DNA from: Candidatus Methanomethylophilaceae archaeon
Lineage (GTDB): Archaea; Thermoplasmatota; Thermoplasmata; Methanomassiliicoccales; Methanomethylophilaceae
Length of the DNA stretch: 40,377 nucleotides
Assembly (NCBI GenBank): GCA_023230065.1
Contig: JALNYB010000004.1
Span: forward strand, 1-40,377
Direction: 5' to 3'
Below the pieces are notes generated by a model. It worked only from the letters and a program-made list of their open reading frames with translations, ran no database searches and was not told the DNA's origin. Below, piece by piece: positions 31,111 to 40,008 of this stretch. Positions within the stretch are counted from its first letter, which is position 1; every line of letters starts with the position of its first letter. The position numbers and the translations under genes were made by a program.

Positions 31111-31758
31111 ATGACAGACGAAAATGCCAAGATAACTATCAAAAAGAACGGCCCCTATTTGATCTTCGGTAATATACCCCTTAGAGAAGAATCCATCCAG
31201 ATAGATGCAATGGGAAAAGCCATCAAATGGGTGGAGGGACAAAAATTCAACCAGAACGAGGTCTATGCCCTGTGCAGATGTGGAAAGTCTTCCACGATGC
31301 CGTTCTGCTCCGGCGAACACGTGAACAAATTCGACGGAACTGAAACAGCCGATGACGAACCGTATAATGACAGTTGTCTGATCCATGAAGGATGCGATGG
31401 TGTGAAATTGATGGAAAAACACATACTCTGTACAGGTGCAGGATTCTGCCATGCATATCCTCGTATAGAAATTGCTATCAAAAATAAGAAAACTTTAGAA
31501 GTTGCGAAACAGGAATGCGCAAATTGTCCAGGCGGAAGCCTTACTCTTGTGATAAACGGAGAAAAGATCGAACCTATATTGAAAAAAGAGATTTCCGTCA
31601 CCAACGATGTGAAGACAATAGGTCCTATTTGGGTAAAAGGCGAAATACCTATAATCTCAGCTAACAATGAACAATATGAACTGAGGAACCGCGTTGCATT
31701 GTGCAGATGCGGAAGATCAAAGAACAAACCGTTCTGTGATGCATCCCACCTAAAATGA
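31111..31758 (+). CDS. CDGSH iron-sulfur domain protein with two CDGSH motifs
   Basis: 215 residues. Two CDGSH-type 2Fe-2S sites are clear: CRCGKSSTMPFCSGEH (about 56-71) and CRCGRSKNKPFCDASH at the C-terminus, each C-x-C...C...H. The middle part has its own cysteines (CTGAGFC...CANCPGG), which match the divergent 4Fe-4S (Fer4_19-like) domain often found with CDGSH motifs. So three clusters may be bound, pointing to electron transfer or redox sensing in the cytoplasm. The start at 31111 is chosen from the TATA position; 31081 is the alternative. It stands alone between nreA and ppx, converging with ppx at an eight-base distance or less. Confidence 0.85.
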   Translation: MTDENAKITIKKNGPYLIFGNIPLREESIQIDAMGKAIKWVEGQKFNQNEVYALCRCGKSSTMPFCSGEHVNKFDGTETADDEPYNDSCLIHEGCDGVKLMEKHILCTGAGFCHAYPRIEIAIKNKKTLEVAKQECANCPGGSLTLVINGEKIEPILKKEISVTNDVKTIGPIWVKGEIPIISANNEQYELRNRVALCRCGRSKNKPFCDASHLK

Positions 31759-33276
31759 TCAGGACCTTATGATCTTGAAATCCAATCCGAAAACGCCCTT
31801 GAAATCTTCCCTTATAGAATTTAGTTTCCATATCTCCATGCTGATATCGCGTTCAGATCCCAGTTCTATCATCAGAACATCATCTGACAGATTGAGTTCC
31901 ACTTTGTCTATCGAACCATTGCGATGCCTATCGAGAACATCGGCGATCTTCAACATCATAGAACATTCCAAGATACTCTTGATATCTTTATAATCCATAT
32001 TGACGAAATATTTCGACTGAGCGTCTGGAAATTTCTTATGATGGAATCTGGATGTCAATCCTATCATCTTCAATTCATCGTTTGTAAAGCCTGGAAGGAA
32101 AGAATTCGTGATTATTATATAAGAATGGATATTATGTTTCTCATAACTTATGAACTCACCGATATCATGCAGTAAAGCAGCATAGGAGAGAAGCTCTCTT
32201 TTATCATCACCCATTTTATGAATCCCTAATTCTTTCATCCGATCGAAAAGAAGCAGAGAATTCTTCTGCACTGTCTCTGCGTGTGCTTTATCATACTGAC
32301 ATCTGTTCGCCAGATTCCTTACGGAAGATTCCCTAACGTTAAAATCAGAATATCCATTGTTTAGAAGATATTCCACCTGCATCCCCTGTTTCAATCCGTT
32401 TAGAGATATCTCCAACCTATCTATCTCCAGAAGATACATTAGTTCTTCAGCTATGGCACCACCTGCAACGATGATATCCGATCTTGAAGGATTCATACCG
32501 AGGACGCCTTTCCTATCCTCTTCACTTTTGGTATAGAGTTCCTTCATAAGCTCCACCAACTCATAATACATCATGTACGATGCGTCTCCATCCCTTTTAG
32601 CGGCACACATCTCTGCCAAAGCAATAAGTGTACCAGATGAACCGTAAGCCCTTTCGAAACCGAGATCGCGTACCTTCCTGCAAGTACGATAGGATAAAAG
32701 ATCTACCTGTCTTCTCAGATGATCATAATCCTGAAATGATAGTGCAGATTTCTGATCGATACCTATCCCGTATGCAAACCTAACTGCACCCATGCTCAGA
32801 CTATCAAGATAAAGATCCTCTTTTCCTTTACAAAGCGATATCTCTGTACTCCCGCCTCCGATATCGATCTCAAGACACTGTTGGGTCGGACCTTCTGGAC
32901 CAAATACTCCGAGACTTATAAGTCTGGCTTCTTCCAACCCAGAGATTATCTTGACCTCTGTGCCTTCTATCTTGAAAGCATCCATAAGGTCCTTTTTGTT
33001 GGTGGCCTCTCTCGCGGCACATGTAGCAAGTGATATCACTTTCTTCGCACCCATGCTCTTGGATATCTGAACGAAATTTGTTATCACTAGTCTGGTCTTA
33101 TCAATGGTCTCCCTGTCGATGTAACCGCTCTTATAAAGATTCTGACCTAAACGTACAGTTTCTTTATCTTGAAAGATGGGGGTTCCCATTGAATCCTCGA
33201 AAAATTTCACTACGAGTATATGAACAGAATTCGTTCCGATATCGATGAAACCTATGACCTCACCCTTATCAACCAT
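31759..33276 (-). CDS. ppx: exopolyphosphatase, Ppx/GppA family with HD domain
   Basis: 505 residues. The ASKHA fold has phosphate loop 1 GFIDIGTNSVHILVV near the N-terminus and loop 2 LEIDIGGGSTEIS (about 135-147). A C-terminal HD-type domain has LLHDIGEFISYEKHNIHSYII. It splits phosphate from polyphosphate ends, or hydrolyses pppGpp in some members. I start at the ATG at 33276, eight bases inside the end of ppk1; the earlier in-frame start at 33330 would overlap ppk1 much more. So synthesis and breakdown of polyphosphate are encoded as one coupled unit. Confidence 0.92.
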   Translation of the reverse strand: MVDKGEVIGFIDIGTNSVHILVVKFFEDSMGTPIFQDKETVRLGQNLYKSGYIDRETIDKTRLVITNFVQISKSMGAKKVISLATCAAREATNKKDLMDAFKIEGTEVKIISGLEEARLISLGVFGPEGPTQQCLEIDIGGGSTEISLCKGKEDLYLDSLSMGAVRFAYGIGIDQKSALSFQDYDHLRRQVDLLSYRTCRKVRDLGFERAYGSSGTLIALAEMCAAKRDGDASYMMYYELVELMKELYTKSEEDRKGVLGMNPSRSDIIVAGGAIAEELMYLLEIDRLEISLNGLKQGMQVEYLLNNGYSDFNVRESSVRNLANRCQYDKAHAETVQKNSLLLFDRMKELGIHKMGDDKRELLSYAALLHDIGEFISYEKHNIHSYIIITNSFLPGFTNDELKMIGLTSRFHHKKFPDAQSKYFVNMDYKDIKSILECSMMLKIADVLDRHRNGSIDKVELNLSDDVLMIELGSERDISMEIWKLNSIREDFKGVFGLDFKIIRS

Positions 33277-35344
33277 GCCAGATGCCTCTGTTGTCGATAA
33301 ACCATTTCTGTGAACGCAGTTTTTTTTCACTCTTCTTTCTCACAACAGGAATATACTCTCCATCCGACTTCAACTCTTTAGCCTTTTCATTATCTCCGAG
33401 ATGGATGTTGAGAATGTTCTCCCTTATGAGTACGAGCATCTCTTTATCCAGAACCGGAAACAGGACCTCTACTCTCGCAATGAGATTACGTGGCATCATA
33501 TCTGATGATCCCATGTACATCTCTGGGTTTCCATCATTCTCAAAATAGTATATCCTGGAATGCTCAAGGAACCTATCAACAACACTTGTAACACGTATAT
33601 TCTCGGATATTCCTTTGATTCTCGGACGCAGGCAACACAGACCTCTGATGCTCAATTCTATATGAACTCCTGCCATCGATGCCTTGTACAATTCTACGAT
33701 GATATCCGAATCGATGAGACCATTTGCCTTCATGACAAGATATCCTTTCTTTCCTGATCTCTGCAGATCTGCCTCACGACGGATCTTTTCGATAAGTGTA
33801 GATTTAAGTGTGATAGGCGCAACGAGCAGATGCTTGTAATCTCTGGGGCCAAAGAATCCTGTCAAAGCATTGAATAATTCTCCGACATCCTCCCCGATCT
33901 CCTGATTTGCAGTAAGGAATGAAATATCTGCATACTGCTTCGCAGTGCTGATATTGTAATTTCCAGAACTCAAATGTGTGTATCTTACCAAGTGTTCCCC
34001 TTCCAACCTAACTACCTGTAAGAGCTTAGAATGCACTTTCAGATCCACAGGGCCATATACAACATGGACTCCCATCTTTTCCAGTTCCCTAGCAAGATGT
34101 ATATTGTTGGTCTCATCGAATTTCGCACGTAGTTCCATGAGCACAGAAACTGTCTTTCCCTTCTCCCTCGCTTTCTCGAGAGCATATATTATAGAGGGAT
34201 CCTTTCCAATCCTATACAGACATATTTTGATGCTCTGTACATTTGGATCGCTTGCTGCAGAATTCAGAAAACGTATGATAATATCGAATGATTCGTAAGG
34301 ATGAAAAAGTATCCAATCCTTTTTCTTGATCGTATCGAATATATTGAAATCCTCACCGAACTCAGGTGGGGTATACGGTATGAATACCTTCTCCTTTAAT
34401 TTCGGAAGATTTAGATTGGCGATCTGCCAGAGATCTGTAAGGAGCATTCCCCCCACAGATACTTTGTGGATCTGATGTGAATCTAGCTTCAGATTCCTTC
34501 CGAACAGAGAGATCATCTCCGCAGGCATGGTCTCCTCGACCATCATTCTGACCGGAAATCCCATATCACGAGAATCAAGAGACGTCTCTATGGCAGACAT
34601 AAGATCGCAAGCCTCATCGATGGTGACCTTGACATCTGCATTCCTAGTCACTCTGAAATTATATGCCCCTAATACTTCAACGCCTTGGAACAATTTCACG
34701 ATATTCACTTTGACTATGTCCTCGAGTTGAACGAAATCTATACCTGCAGATTCTGATGGTATCTTAACGAATCTAGGAAGTATTCCATTGGGGACCTTAA
34801 TCCTTGCATAGATATACTCTCCGTCCTTTTTCTTAGCTCTAACAGCTACATTTAACGAATTATTGGAAATGAACGGAAACGGATGCGATATATCCAAAGC
34901 AAGAGGTGTTAGCAATGCATGCACTCTTTCTTTATAATAATCATCGACCCATGCCCTTTGCTCCTTTGACAACGAACCGATATCATTTATCCTGACCCCC
35001 TTGGATGCCAGATCTTTACGCAAATTGAACCAACAAGACTCATATCCGCCGATAAGGCTCCCTACTTTACTATTGAATATCTCTACAAACTTCTCTACAT
35101 CAGGGAAAGCATCTGGACCAATATTAGTAAGATTGTCCTTCTGTCCATTAACCATGATACCAGGAACACGTATCATATAGAACTCGTCCATATTTCCATA
35201 TGCAATAGCTAAAAACTTCACTCTTTCCAATATCGGATTGGATTCGTCATCAGCCTCTGTGAGACAGCGCCTATTGAACTCAAGCCAGGACATCTCCCTG
35301 TTTATATACAGGGAGTGGTCGTAAAGATCTATCTCTTTATCCAT
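33269..35344 (-). CDS. ppk1: polyphosphate kinase 1
   Basis: 691 residues, the normal length for Ppk1. It makes polyphosphate from ATP, reversibly. The N-terminal domain begins YINREMSWLEFNRRCL; the phospholipase-D-like catalytic half has KVHSK (His438, equivalent to the autophosphorylated histidine of E. coli Ppk), YTHLSSGNYN (His457) and VVDRFLEHSRIYYF. It lies 12 bases after hisD and overlaps ppx by eight bases, so the three are cotranscribed, probably from the hisD promoter. Confidence 0.95.
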   Translation of the reverse strand: MDKEIDLYDHSLYINREMSWLEFNRRCLTEADDESNPILERVKFLAIAYGNMDEFYMIRVPGIMVNGQKDNLTNIGPDAFPDVEKFVEIFNSKVGSLIGGYESCWFNLRKDLASKGVRINDIGSLSKEQRAWVDDYYKERVHALLTPLALDISHPFPFISNNSLNVAVRAKKKDGEYIYARIKVPNGILPRFVKIPSESAGIDFVQLEDIVKVNIVKLFQGVEVLGAYNFRVTRNADVKVTIDEACDLMSAIETSLDSRDMGFPVRMMVEETMPAEMISLFGRNLKLDSHQIHKVSVGGMLLTDLWQIANLNLPKLKEKVFIPYTPPEFGEDFNIFDTIKKKDWILFHPYESFDIIIRFLNSAASDPNVQSIKICLYRIGKDPSIIYALEKAREKGKTVSVLMELRAKFDETNNIHLARELEKMGVHVVYGPVDLKVHSKLLQVVRLEGEHLVRYTHLSSGNYNISTAKQYADISFLTANQEIGEDVGELFNALTGFFGPRDYKHLLVAPITLKSTLIEKIRREADLQRSGKKGYLVMKANGLIDSDIIVELYKASMAGVHIELSIRGLCCLRPRIKGISENIRVTSVVDRFLEHSRIYYFENDGNPEMYMGSSDMMPRNLIARVEVLFPVLDKEMLVLIRENILNIHLGDNEKAKELKSDGEYIPVVRKKSEKKLRSQKWFIDNRGIWHG

Positions 35345-35356
35345 TTATTTCCCCTA

Positions 35357-36622
35357 TCAGTAATCGTCCTCTTCAAAAGGCTTCCTTACTTTGACAGATT
35401 CACAGTGTGCGTGAAGTCCCTCTGCGGTCGCGAGTGTCTCGATGGTTGGCGCTAACGATGCGAGACCTTCTTTTGTAAGCATCTGAACTGTAGACGTCTT
35501 ACGGAAGTGCGCTACATTCAGTCCCGATGCCGTTGTAGCGTGTCCCGCTGTTGGCAATACATGATTCGTTCCTGAAGCATAATCTCCGGCTGCGATAGGC
35601 GTAAAAGGTCCAACGAAGATAGAACCCGCGTTAGTTACCTTTGAAAGTGTATCCAGTGGATTTGTAGTTTGAATCGATAAGTGCTCTGGTGCAATGCCGT
35701 TCATCGTTTCAATAGCTAGATCCAAATCATCACATAATATGTAGCCTGAATTCTCGAGTGCCTTGTTTATGATATCTTTTCTAGGTGCATTCGCAATCAT
35801 GGCTTCCATAAATTTCCATACTTTATCGGGAAGTGTTCTATCATCGGTTACAAGAATACATGCAGACGACGGGTCGTGCTCTGCCTGTGCAATGAGATCT
35901 GCCGCCATAAATTCAGGATTGGCCGAAGAATCTGCTATAATACCTGCTTCGCTCGGTCCTGCAGGAAAATCAATTTCCACCTTGTTACGAAGTAATGTCT
36001 TTGCTGCAGTGACATAGACATTTCCGGGGCCTACGATCTTCTGAACATGTTCAATAGATTCGGTTCCGAGTGCCATAGCAGCTATTGCCTGAGCTCCACC
36101 GACCTGATATATCTCATCGACACCTGCTATGTCGAGTGCTACCAATGTCAGTGGATTGATAGGTGCCGGTGTACAACAGATGACCTCATCGACACCTGCT
36201 ACACGTGCAGGAATCACACACATAAGTGCTGTTGAAGGATAAGATGCCCTTCCACCTGGTATATAACATCCTACTCTCTCGAGAGGTGTGCTCTTGACAC
36301 CTAATGTTATTCCTGGCTCTACTTCTCTCAGCCAGAGATCCTGTGGAACCTGCATCTCATGAAAACGCTGAATATTATACGCTGCATTCTCTAATTCTTC
36401 TACCAGATTCTGATCGACCTTCTCATAGGCCTTATCGATATCATCCCTGGATACAGCTATTGATTTGAGTGCGATCTTGTCAAATTTCTGAGTAAGGCTT
36501 ATAAGAGCCTTATCACCTTCGTTTTTGACCTGATCTATAATGCCCTGAACCGTATCGATCACGGCATCCACTTTCGATTCGCGATTTTCCTTCCAGAAAT
36601 CTTCGCCTACTTGCTTCCACAT
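35357..36622 (-). CDS. hisD: histidinol dehydrogenase
   Basis: 421 residues. It carries out the last two steps of histidine synthesis, L-histidinol to L-histidine with two NAD. Characteristic segments are VGCYIPGGRASYPSTALM, VGPGNVYVTAAK, DFPAGPSEAGIIAD, LIAQAEHDP, APEHLSIQ and YASGTNHVLPTAGHA, which hold the zinc and substrate ligands and the general base. No other his genes are in the window. A TATA-like element (minus ATAATATAAAT, 36648-36657) lies about 26 bases before the ATG. It leads an operon with ppk1 and ppx, an unusual pairing. Confidence 0.96.
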   Translation of the reverse strand: MWKQVGEDFWKENRESKVDAVIDTVQGIIDQVKNEGDKALISLTQKFDKIALKSIAVSRDDIDKAYEKVDQNLVEELENAAYNIQRFHEMQVPQDLWLREVEPGITLGVKSTPLERVGCYIPGGRASYPSTALMCVIPARVAGVDEVICCTPAPINPLTLVALDIAGVDEIYQVGGAQAIAAMALGTESIEHVQKIVGPGNVYVTAAKTLLRNKVEIDFPAGPSEAGIIADSSANPEFMAADLIAQAEHDPSSACILVTDDRTLPDKVWKFMEAMIANAPRKDIINKALENSGYILCDDLDLAIETMNGIAPEHLSIQTTNPLDTLSKVTNAGSIFVGPFTPIAAGDYASGTNHVLPTAGHATTASGLNVAHFRKTSTVQMLTKEGLASLAPTIETLATAEGLHAHCESVKVRKPFEEDDY

Positions 36623-36721
36623 GGTTTCACTATGAACCTTGAAGGATTTATATTATGTGTACATAACAATATCTACATTTATTAACGCAAAGGTTTAACC
36701 TGTTTTGCGATATGAAGTGTT

Positions 36722-36793
36722 GAGACGCGTGCCGAATGAAGAGAATTATAGGCTGATTTCGTGATGAGCCCTATGAGTACTGACGGCCGTCTC
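36722..36793 (+). ncRNA. C/D-box guide sRNA
   Basis: In order: stem GAGACG-cgt-GCCG (36722-36734), box C ATGAAGA (36736-36742, one mismatch to RTGATGA), guide of 10 bases (36743-36752), box D' CTGA (36753-36756), four-base spacer, box C' GTGATGA (36761-36767, perfect), guide of 12 bases (36768-36779), box D CTGA (36780-36783), stem CGGC-CGTCTC (36784-36793). Both terminal stem parts pair perfectly. Spacing fits archaeal 2'-O-methylation guides. By the fifth-base rule it would modify U in CCUAU-type and C in UACUC-type targets. A TATA-like ATTTATTA lies at 36677-36684. It touches the stop codon of the opposing hjc gene. Confidence 0.75.
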
Positions 36794-37325
36794 ACTCATT
36801 GTATTCGCTCATCCCCATATATGATATCAGATTGCTCAACTTCATGCCGTCATTCCACCTCATAACATAATTACCATTTGGCGTCATTTCCAACTTAGGG
36901 ATCCTCTTTTTCAGCAGTTCGCTACGTCCACGCAATCTCTCATCTGAAGGAATAGTAAATATTCTCCATGGATCGCCTCTGACACTCTTGAGCCTGAATG
37001 CGTATATCGGAATAATATGAGACCTGTTACATGTATCTAACATCTTATCTGCCTGTTCTCCTAATCTGATATTTCTACTAAAATGCAAAGTATCCTCTGC
37101 CGAACTCTTAACCTCTATAGGAAATGAAAAATCCCACCGTAAAGCAACAAGATCCACACCTAATGAACCGGCCGCTCTGATCATCAGAAAGGGATCCCTT
37201 AGCATAGAATTGTATGCGTCTTTTTCTATACCGTCGCACGTCTTGATCATCTTTGCAATGATCTTGGGATCTCCTGCTAAAAGATATTTCAATTCCCTTT
37301 CGTAGATGTCGCCAGGCGGAGCCAT
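36792..37325 (-). CDS. hjc: archaeal Holliday junction resolvase
   Basis: 177 residues. It cuts four-way DNA junctions in recombination. The order of conserved parts fits Hjc: YERELKYLLAG at the N-terminus, then AAGSLGVDLVAL with the catalytic aspartate (about residue 58), then FPIEVKSSAEDTLHFS with the Glu-x-Lys pair of the PD-(D/E)xK nuclease core. An insertion near 20-45 (MIKTCDGIEKDAYNSM) and a C-terminal extension make it longer than the common 120-140 residues. It lies between the C/D sRNA, which overlaps its end, and aspS. Confidence 0.85.
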   Translation of the reverse strand: MAPPGDIYERELKYLLAGDPKIIAKMIKTCDGIEKDAYNSMLRDPFLMIRAAGSLGVDLVALRWDFSFPIEVKSSAEDTLHFSRNIRLGEQADKMLDTCNRSHIIPIYAFRLKSVRGDPWRIFTIPSDERLRGRSELLKKRIPKLEMTPNGNYVMRWNDGMKLSNLISYMGMSEYNE

Positions 37326-37395
37326 ATTTTCAAAATGAAAACCAGAATATTAAAAGGAAATCAAGGGATGACCGAAAATGACCGAAAGTGATAAT

Positions 37396-37428
37396 AAGAG
37401 AGAAATGCAAGAACACGCACTCTCTCTT
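37396..37428 (-). terminator. possible aspS terminator
   Basis: AAGAGAGA (37396-37403) and TCTCTCTT (37421-37428) can pair across 17 bases, just after the aspS stop at 37436. The loop is long and the T tract is weak. Next to it (about 37368-37388) the word ATGACCGAAA occurs twice in tandem. Confidence 0.35.
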
Positions 37429-37435
37429 AATGAGT

Positions 37436-38740
37436 TTAAGGCGAAAGTCTGCTGATATCCCTTGGGAATAAAATAGCTTCCCTAATGTTAGCAAGATCGA
37501 GCATTTTTACGATCAGTCTATCAACTCCTATACCCCATCCGCCATGCGGAGGCATACCGAATTTAAAAGCATCGAGATAGAAAGTGAAATCTTTTGGATC
37601 CAATCCTTTCTTCTGCATCCTCTTTACAAGAACATCATACCTGTGCTCTCTCTGTCCGCCAGATGATATTTCCTGACCTTTATAATCAAGATCAAATGAA
37701 AATGAATACGGAGTTCCATCTTTTTCCATAATATAGAACGGCTTCTCTGCCTCTGGATATTCTGCAATGAAATAAAGTTCTGATCCTCTCTCACACATGA
37801 TGTCTCCAATGATCTTTTCTCCTTCTGTTCCAAGATCTGCTCCATCTTTCAAAGAAAGTCCGTGATCATTGACCATTTTGAGGCATTCAGCATATCTAAG
37901 GATAGGATAAGGACGCGCAGGAATATTGATCTCTTTTCCTAATATCTCCAATTGTTTCTTTCCCTTCTCTTTCAATCCGATAAGTACAAAGTTAATGATC
38001 TCTTCGATCATTGCCATAACATCCTCTTCTTTTTCTATCCAACACATCTCACCATCAAATGATGTGAATTCTGTTACGTGACGATTTGTGTTAGAATGTT
38101 CTGCACGAAATGCAGGACCGATCTCATATATCCTGTCCATTCCTGTAGACATTAAGATCTGCTTATAGAGCTGCGGACTCTGTGCAAGGAATGCAGGTCT
38201 TCCAAAATAATCCACACTGAATAGTGTTGCTCCGCCTTCTGCACCTGATGCACCAATCTTGGGTGTCGTGACATTGGTGAAACCTCTCTCAGAAACAGCA
38301 TGATTGATCAATCCTACCATAATGGCTTTTAACTCGAAAATTGCTTTGATCTCTGGTTTTCTCAAATCCATAAACCTATTGTTAAGACGCGTGTCCATCT
38401 CAACATTCACTTTATCTATAACACCCATTGGAAGAGGTGTTGAAGCTTCGCTGTATATTATAAACTCCGACGGTATTATCTCAAGACCCAGAGCGGTTTG
38501 ATTACTTTCTTTTACCTCACCAGTAATAGAAATTACAGATTCTCTTGAAAGACGTGTGATACTGTCAAAAAGTATAGGATCCAATTTCTTTTTGGGCATA
38601 GTTATCTGAATGGTTCCGTACCTATCTCTGAGAGTAAGAAATGAAATTCCTCCTAAGTTCCTGATATCCTGTACCCAACCTTTCACAGTCGCTGTACCGT
38701 CGCTTACCGCAATATTACTGGAATCTCTGATGACTGTCAT
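37436..38740 (-). CDS. aspS: aspartyl-tRNA synthetase, archaeal type
   Basis: 434 residues. An N-terminal OB-fold anticodon-binding domain (about 1-105: VKGWVQDIRNLGGISFLTLRDRYGTIQITM) is followed by the class II catalytic domain: QSPQLYKQILM, motif 2 IGPAFRAEHSNTNRHVTEF, motif 3 GWGIGVDRLIVKML. There is no bacterial GAD insertion, so it is the archaeal/eukaryal form. I start at the ATG at 38740: a TATA box (about 38771-38780) places transcription near 38747, before this ATG, and the TTG at 38767 lies too close to it. Whether it also charges tRNA-Asn cannot be told here. Confidence 0.95.
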   Translation of the reverse strand: MTVIRDSSNIAVSDGTATVKGWVQDIRNLGGISFLTLRDRYGTIQITMPKKKLDPILFDSITRLSRESVISITGEVKESNQTALGLEIIPSEFIIYSEASTPLPMGVIDKVNVEMDTRLNNRFMDLRKPEIKAIFELKAIMVGLINHAVSERGFTNVTTPKIGASGAEGGATLFSVDYFGRPAFLAQSPQLYKQILMSTGMDRIYEIGPAFRAEHSNTNRHVTEFTSFDGEMCWIEKEEDVMAMIEEIINFVLIGLKEKGKKQLEILGKEINIPARPYPILRYAECLKMVNDHGLSLKDGADLGTEGEKIIGDIMCERGSELYFIAEYPEAEKPFYIMEKDGTPYSFSFDLDYKGQEISSGGQREHRYDVLVKRMQKKGLDPKDFTFYLDAFKFGMPPHGGWGIGVDRLIVKMLDLANIREAILFPRDISRLSP

Positions 38741-38862
38741 GATGAACAAACTCGTGTAATCCTGCAAACGATATATAATTTGCAGTAGAAATCCGTGCGC
38801 ACGTGCAAAAAACTATAATAACCAACGTACACTAACCAGTTCCATACAACAATGGTGAATCC

Positions 38863-40008
38863 ATGGCTGAAGAAAAAGTAACAGTATCAATTATCAAGGC
38901 GGATGTTGGATCCGTTGTAGGACATTCCAGACCGCACCCCGCTATGCTTCAGACAGCCAAAGATATTTTGGCTGATAAACAAAAGCAGGGAATTATCGAA
39001 GATTTCTACGTTACCCGTGTAGGTGACGATATCAACCTTTACATGACCCACTACAAGGGCGAAGGCAATAAAGAGGTCCACAGCGCTGCTTGGGAATGCT
39101 TCCAATCTGCAACAAAGATCGCTAAATCAATGAAACTCTACGCAGCAGGACAGGATATCCTCACAGACGCTTTCTCCGGAAACGTTAAAGGTGCAGGACC
39201 AGGATCTGCGGAAATGTCATTTGTCGAGAGAGAATCAGAACCACTCTTATTCTTCATGGCCGACAAAACAGAGCCTTCAGCATATACACTTCCATTATCA
39301 AGGATATTCTTGGATCCTTTCACAACAACAGGACTGGTCATAGACGCAAAAGCCAAGAAAGGATTCGATATTGAGATTCACGATGTCATGGACCACAAGA
39401 AGGTCACGATGTCATCCCCAGAAGAGACACTCAGCATCCTTACACTTCTGGGCGATACATCCAGATATGCCATTAAAAGAATTTCATCAAGAGCTGGAAT
39501 AGGTCCCGCCTGTGTTGTATCCACAGATAAACTCAATCTCACAGCAGGAAAATACATCGGAAAAGACGACCCCGTCTGTATTTGCCGTTGCCAAAGCGGA
39601 CTTCCCTCAGTGGGAGAATACACCCAGCCTTTCCTGAATACAACATTCCTTGTTGCCGGATGGATGAGAGGATCGCACATCGGTGCATTATATCCCTGCT
39701 CACCCGACGATTCGGACCCAACCTATTTCGATGGACCTCCAAGAATATGCTGTCTTGGATTCCAACTCAATGAAGGAAAGCTTCAGGGAGTGGAACCCAT
39801 AGGATCTAAAGGAGGAAACCACGTACCTATGGACTTCTTCGGTGGCAGGACCTTCGATCTTGCTCGTGAAAACTCCATCAAAGCGAGCAAATTCATGAGA
39901 TCGCAGGGACCATTCGTCCCGTCTATCTTGAGCGCTGAGGAAATGGAATACACTTCCAGGACCGGAGTGCTTAAAGAACTGACCTCGAGGTTCGAGCAAA
40001 TTGACTAA
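38863..40008 (+). CDS. fbp: fructose 1,6-bisphosphate aldolase/phosphatase
   Basis: 381 residues, the usual length of the archaeal bifunctional enzyme (FBPase class V). It condenses triose phosphates and removes the C1 phosphate, making gluconeogenesis one-way. VSIIKADVGSVVGHSRPHP at the N-terminus, the metal-binding GDDINLYMTHYKG, and YCTPF-type changes such as EYTQPFLNTTFLVAGWMRGSHIGALYP and GSKGGNHVPMDFFGGRTFD identify it. Its stop overlaps the tpiA start by eight bases, linking the enzyme to its triose-phosphate supply. Confidence 0.95.
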   Translation: MAEEKVTVSIIKADVGSVVGHSRPHPAMLQTAKDILADKQKQGIIEDFYVTRVGDDINLYMTHYKGEGNKEVHSAAWECFQSATKIAKSMKLYAAGQDILTDAFSGNVKGAGPGSAEMSFVERESEPLLFFMADKTEPSAYTLPLSRIFLDPFTTTGLVIDAKAKKGFDIEIHDVMDHKKVTMSSPEETLSILTLLGDTSRYAIKRISSRAGIGPACVVSTDKLNLTAGKYIGKDDPVCICRCQSGLPSVGEYTQPFLNTTFLVAGWMRGSHIGALYPCSPDDSDPTYFDGPPRICCLGFQLNEGKLQGVEPIGSKGGNHVPMDFFGGRTFDLARENSIKASKFMRSQGPFVPSILSAEEMEYTSRTGVLKELTSRFEQID

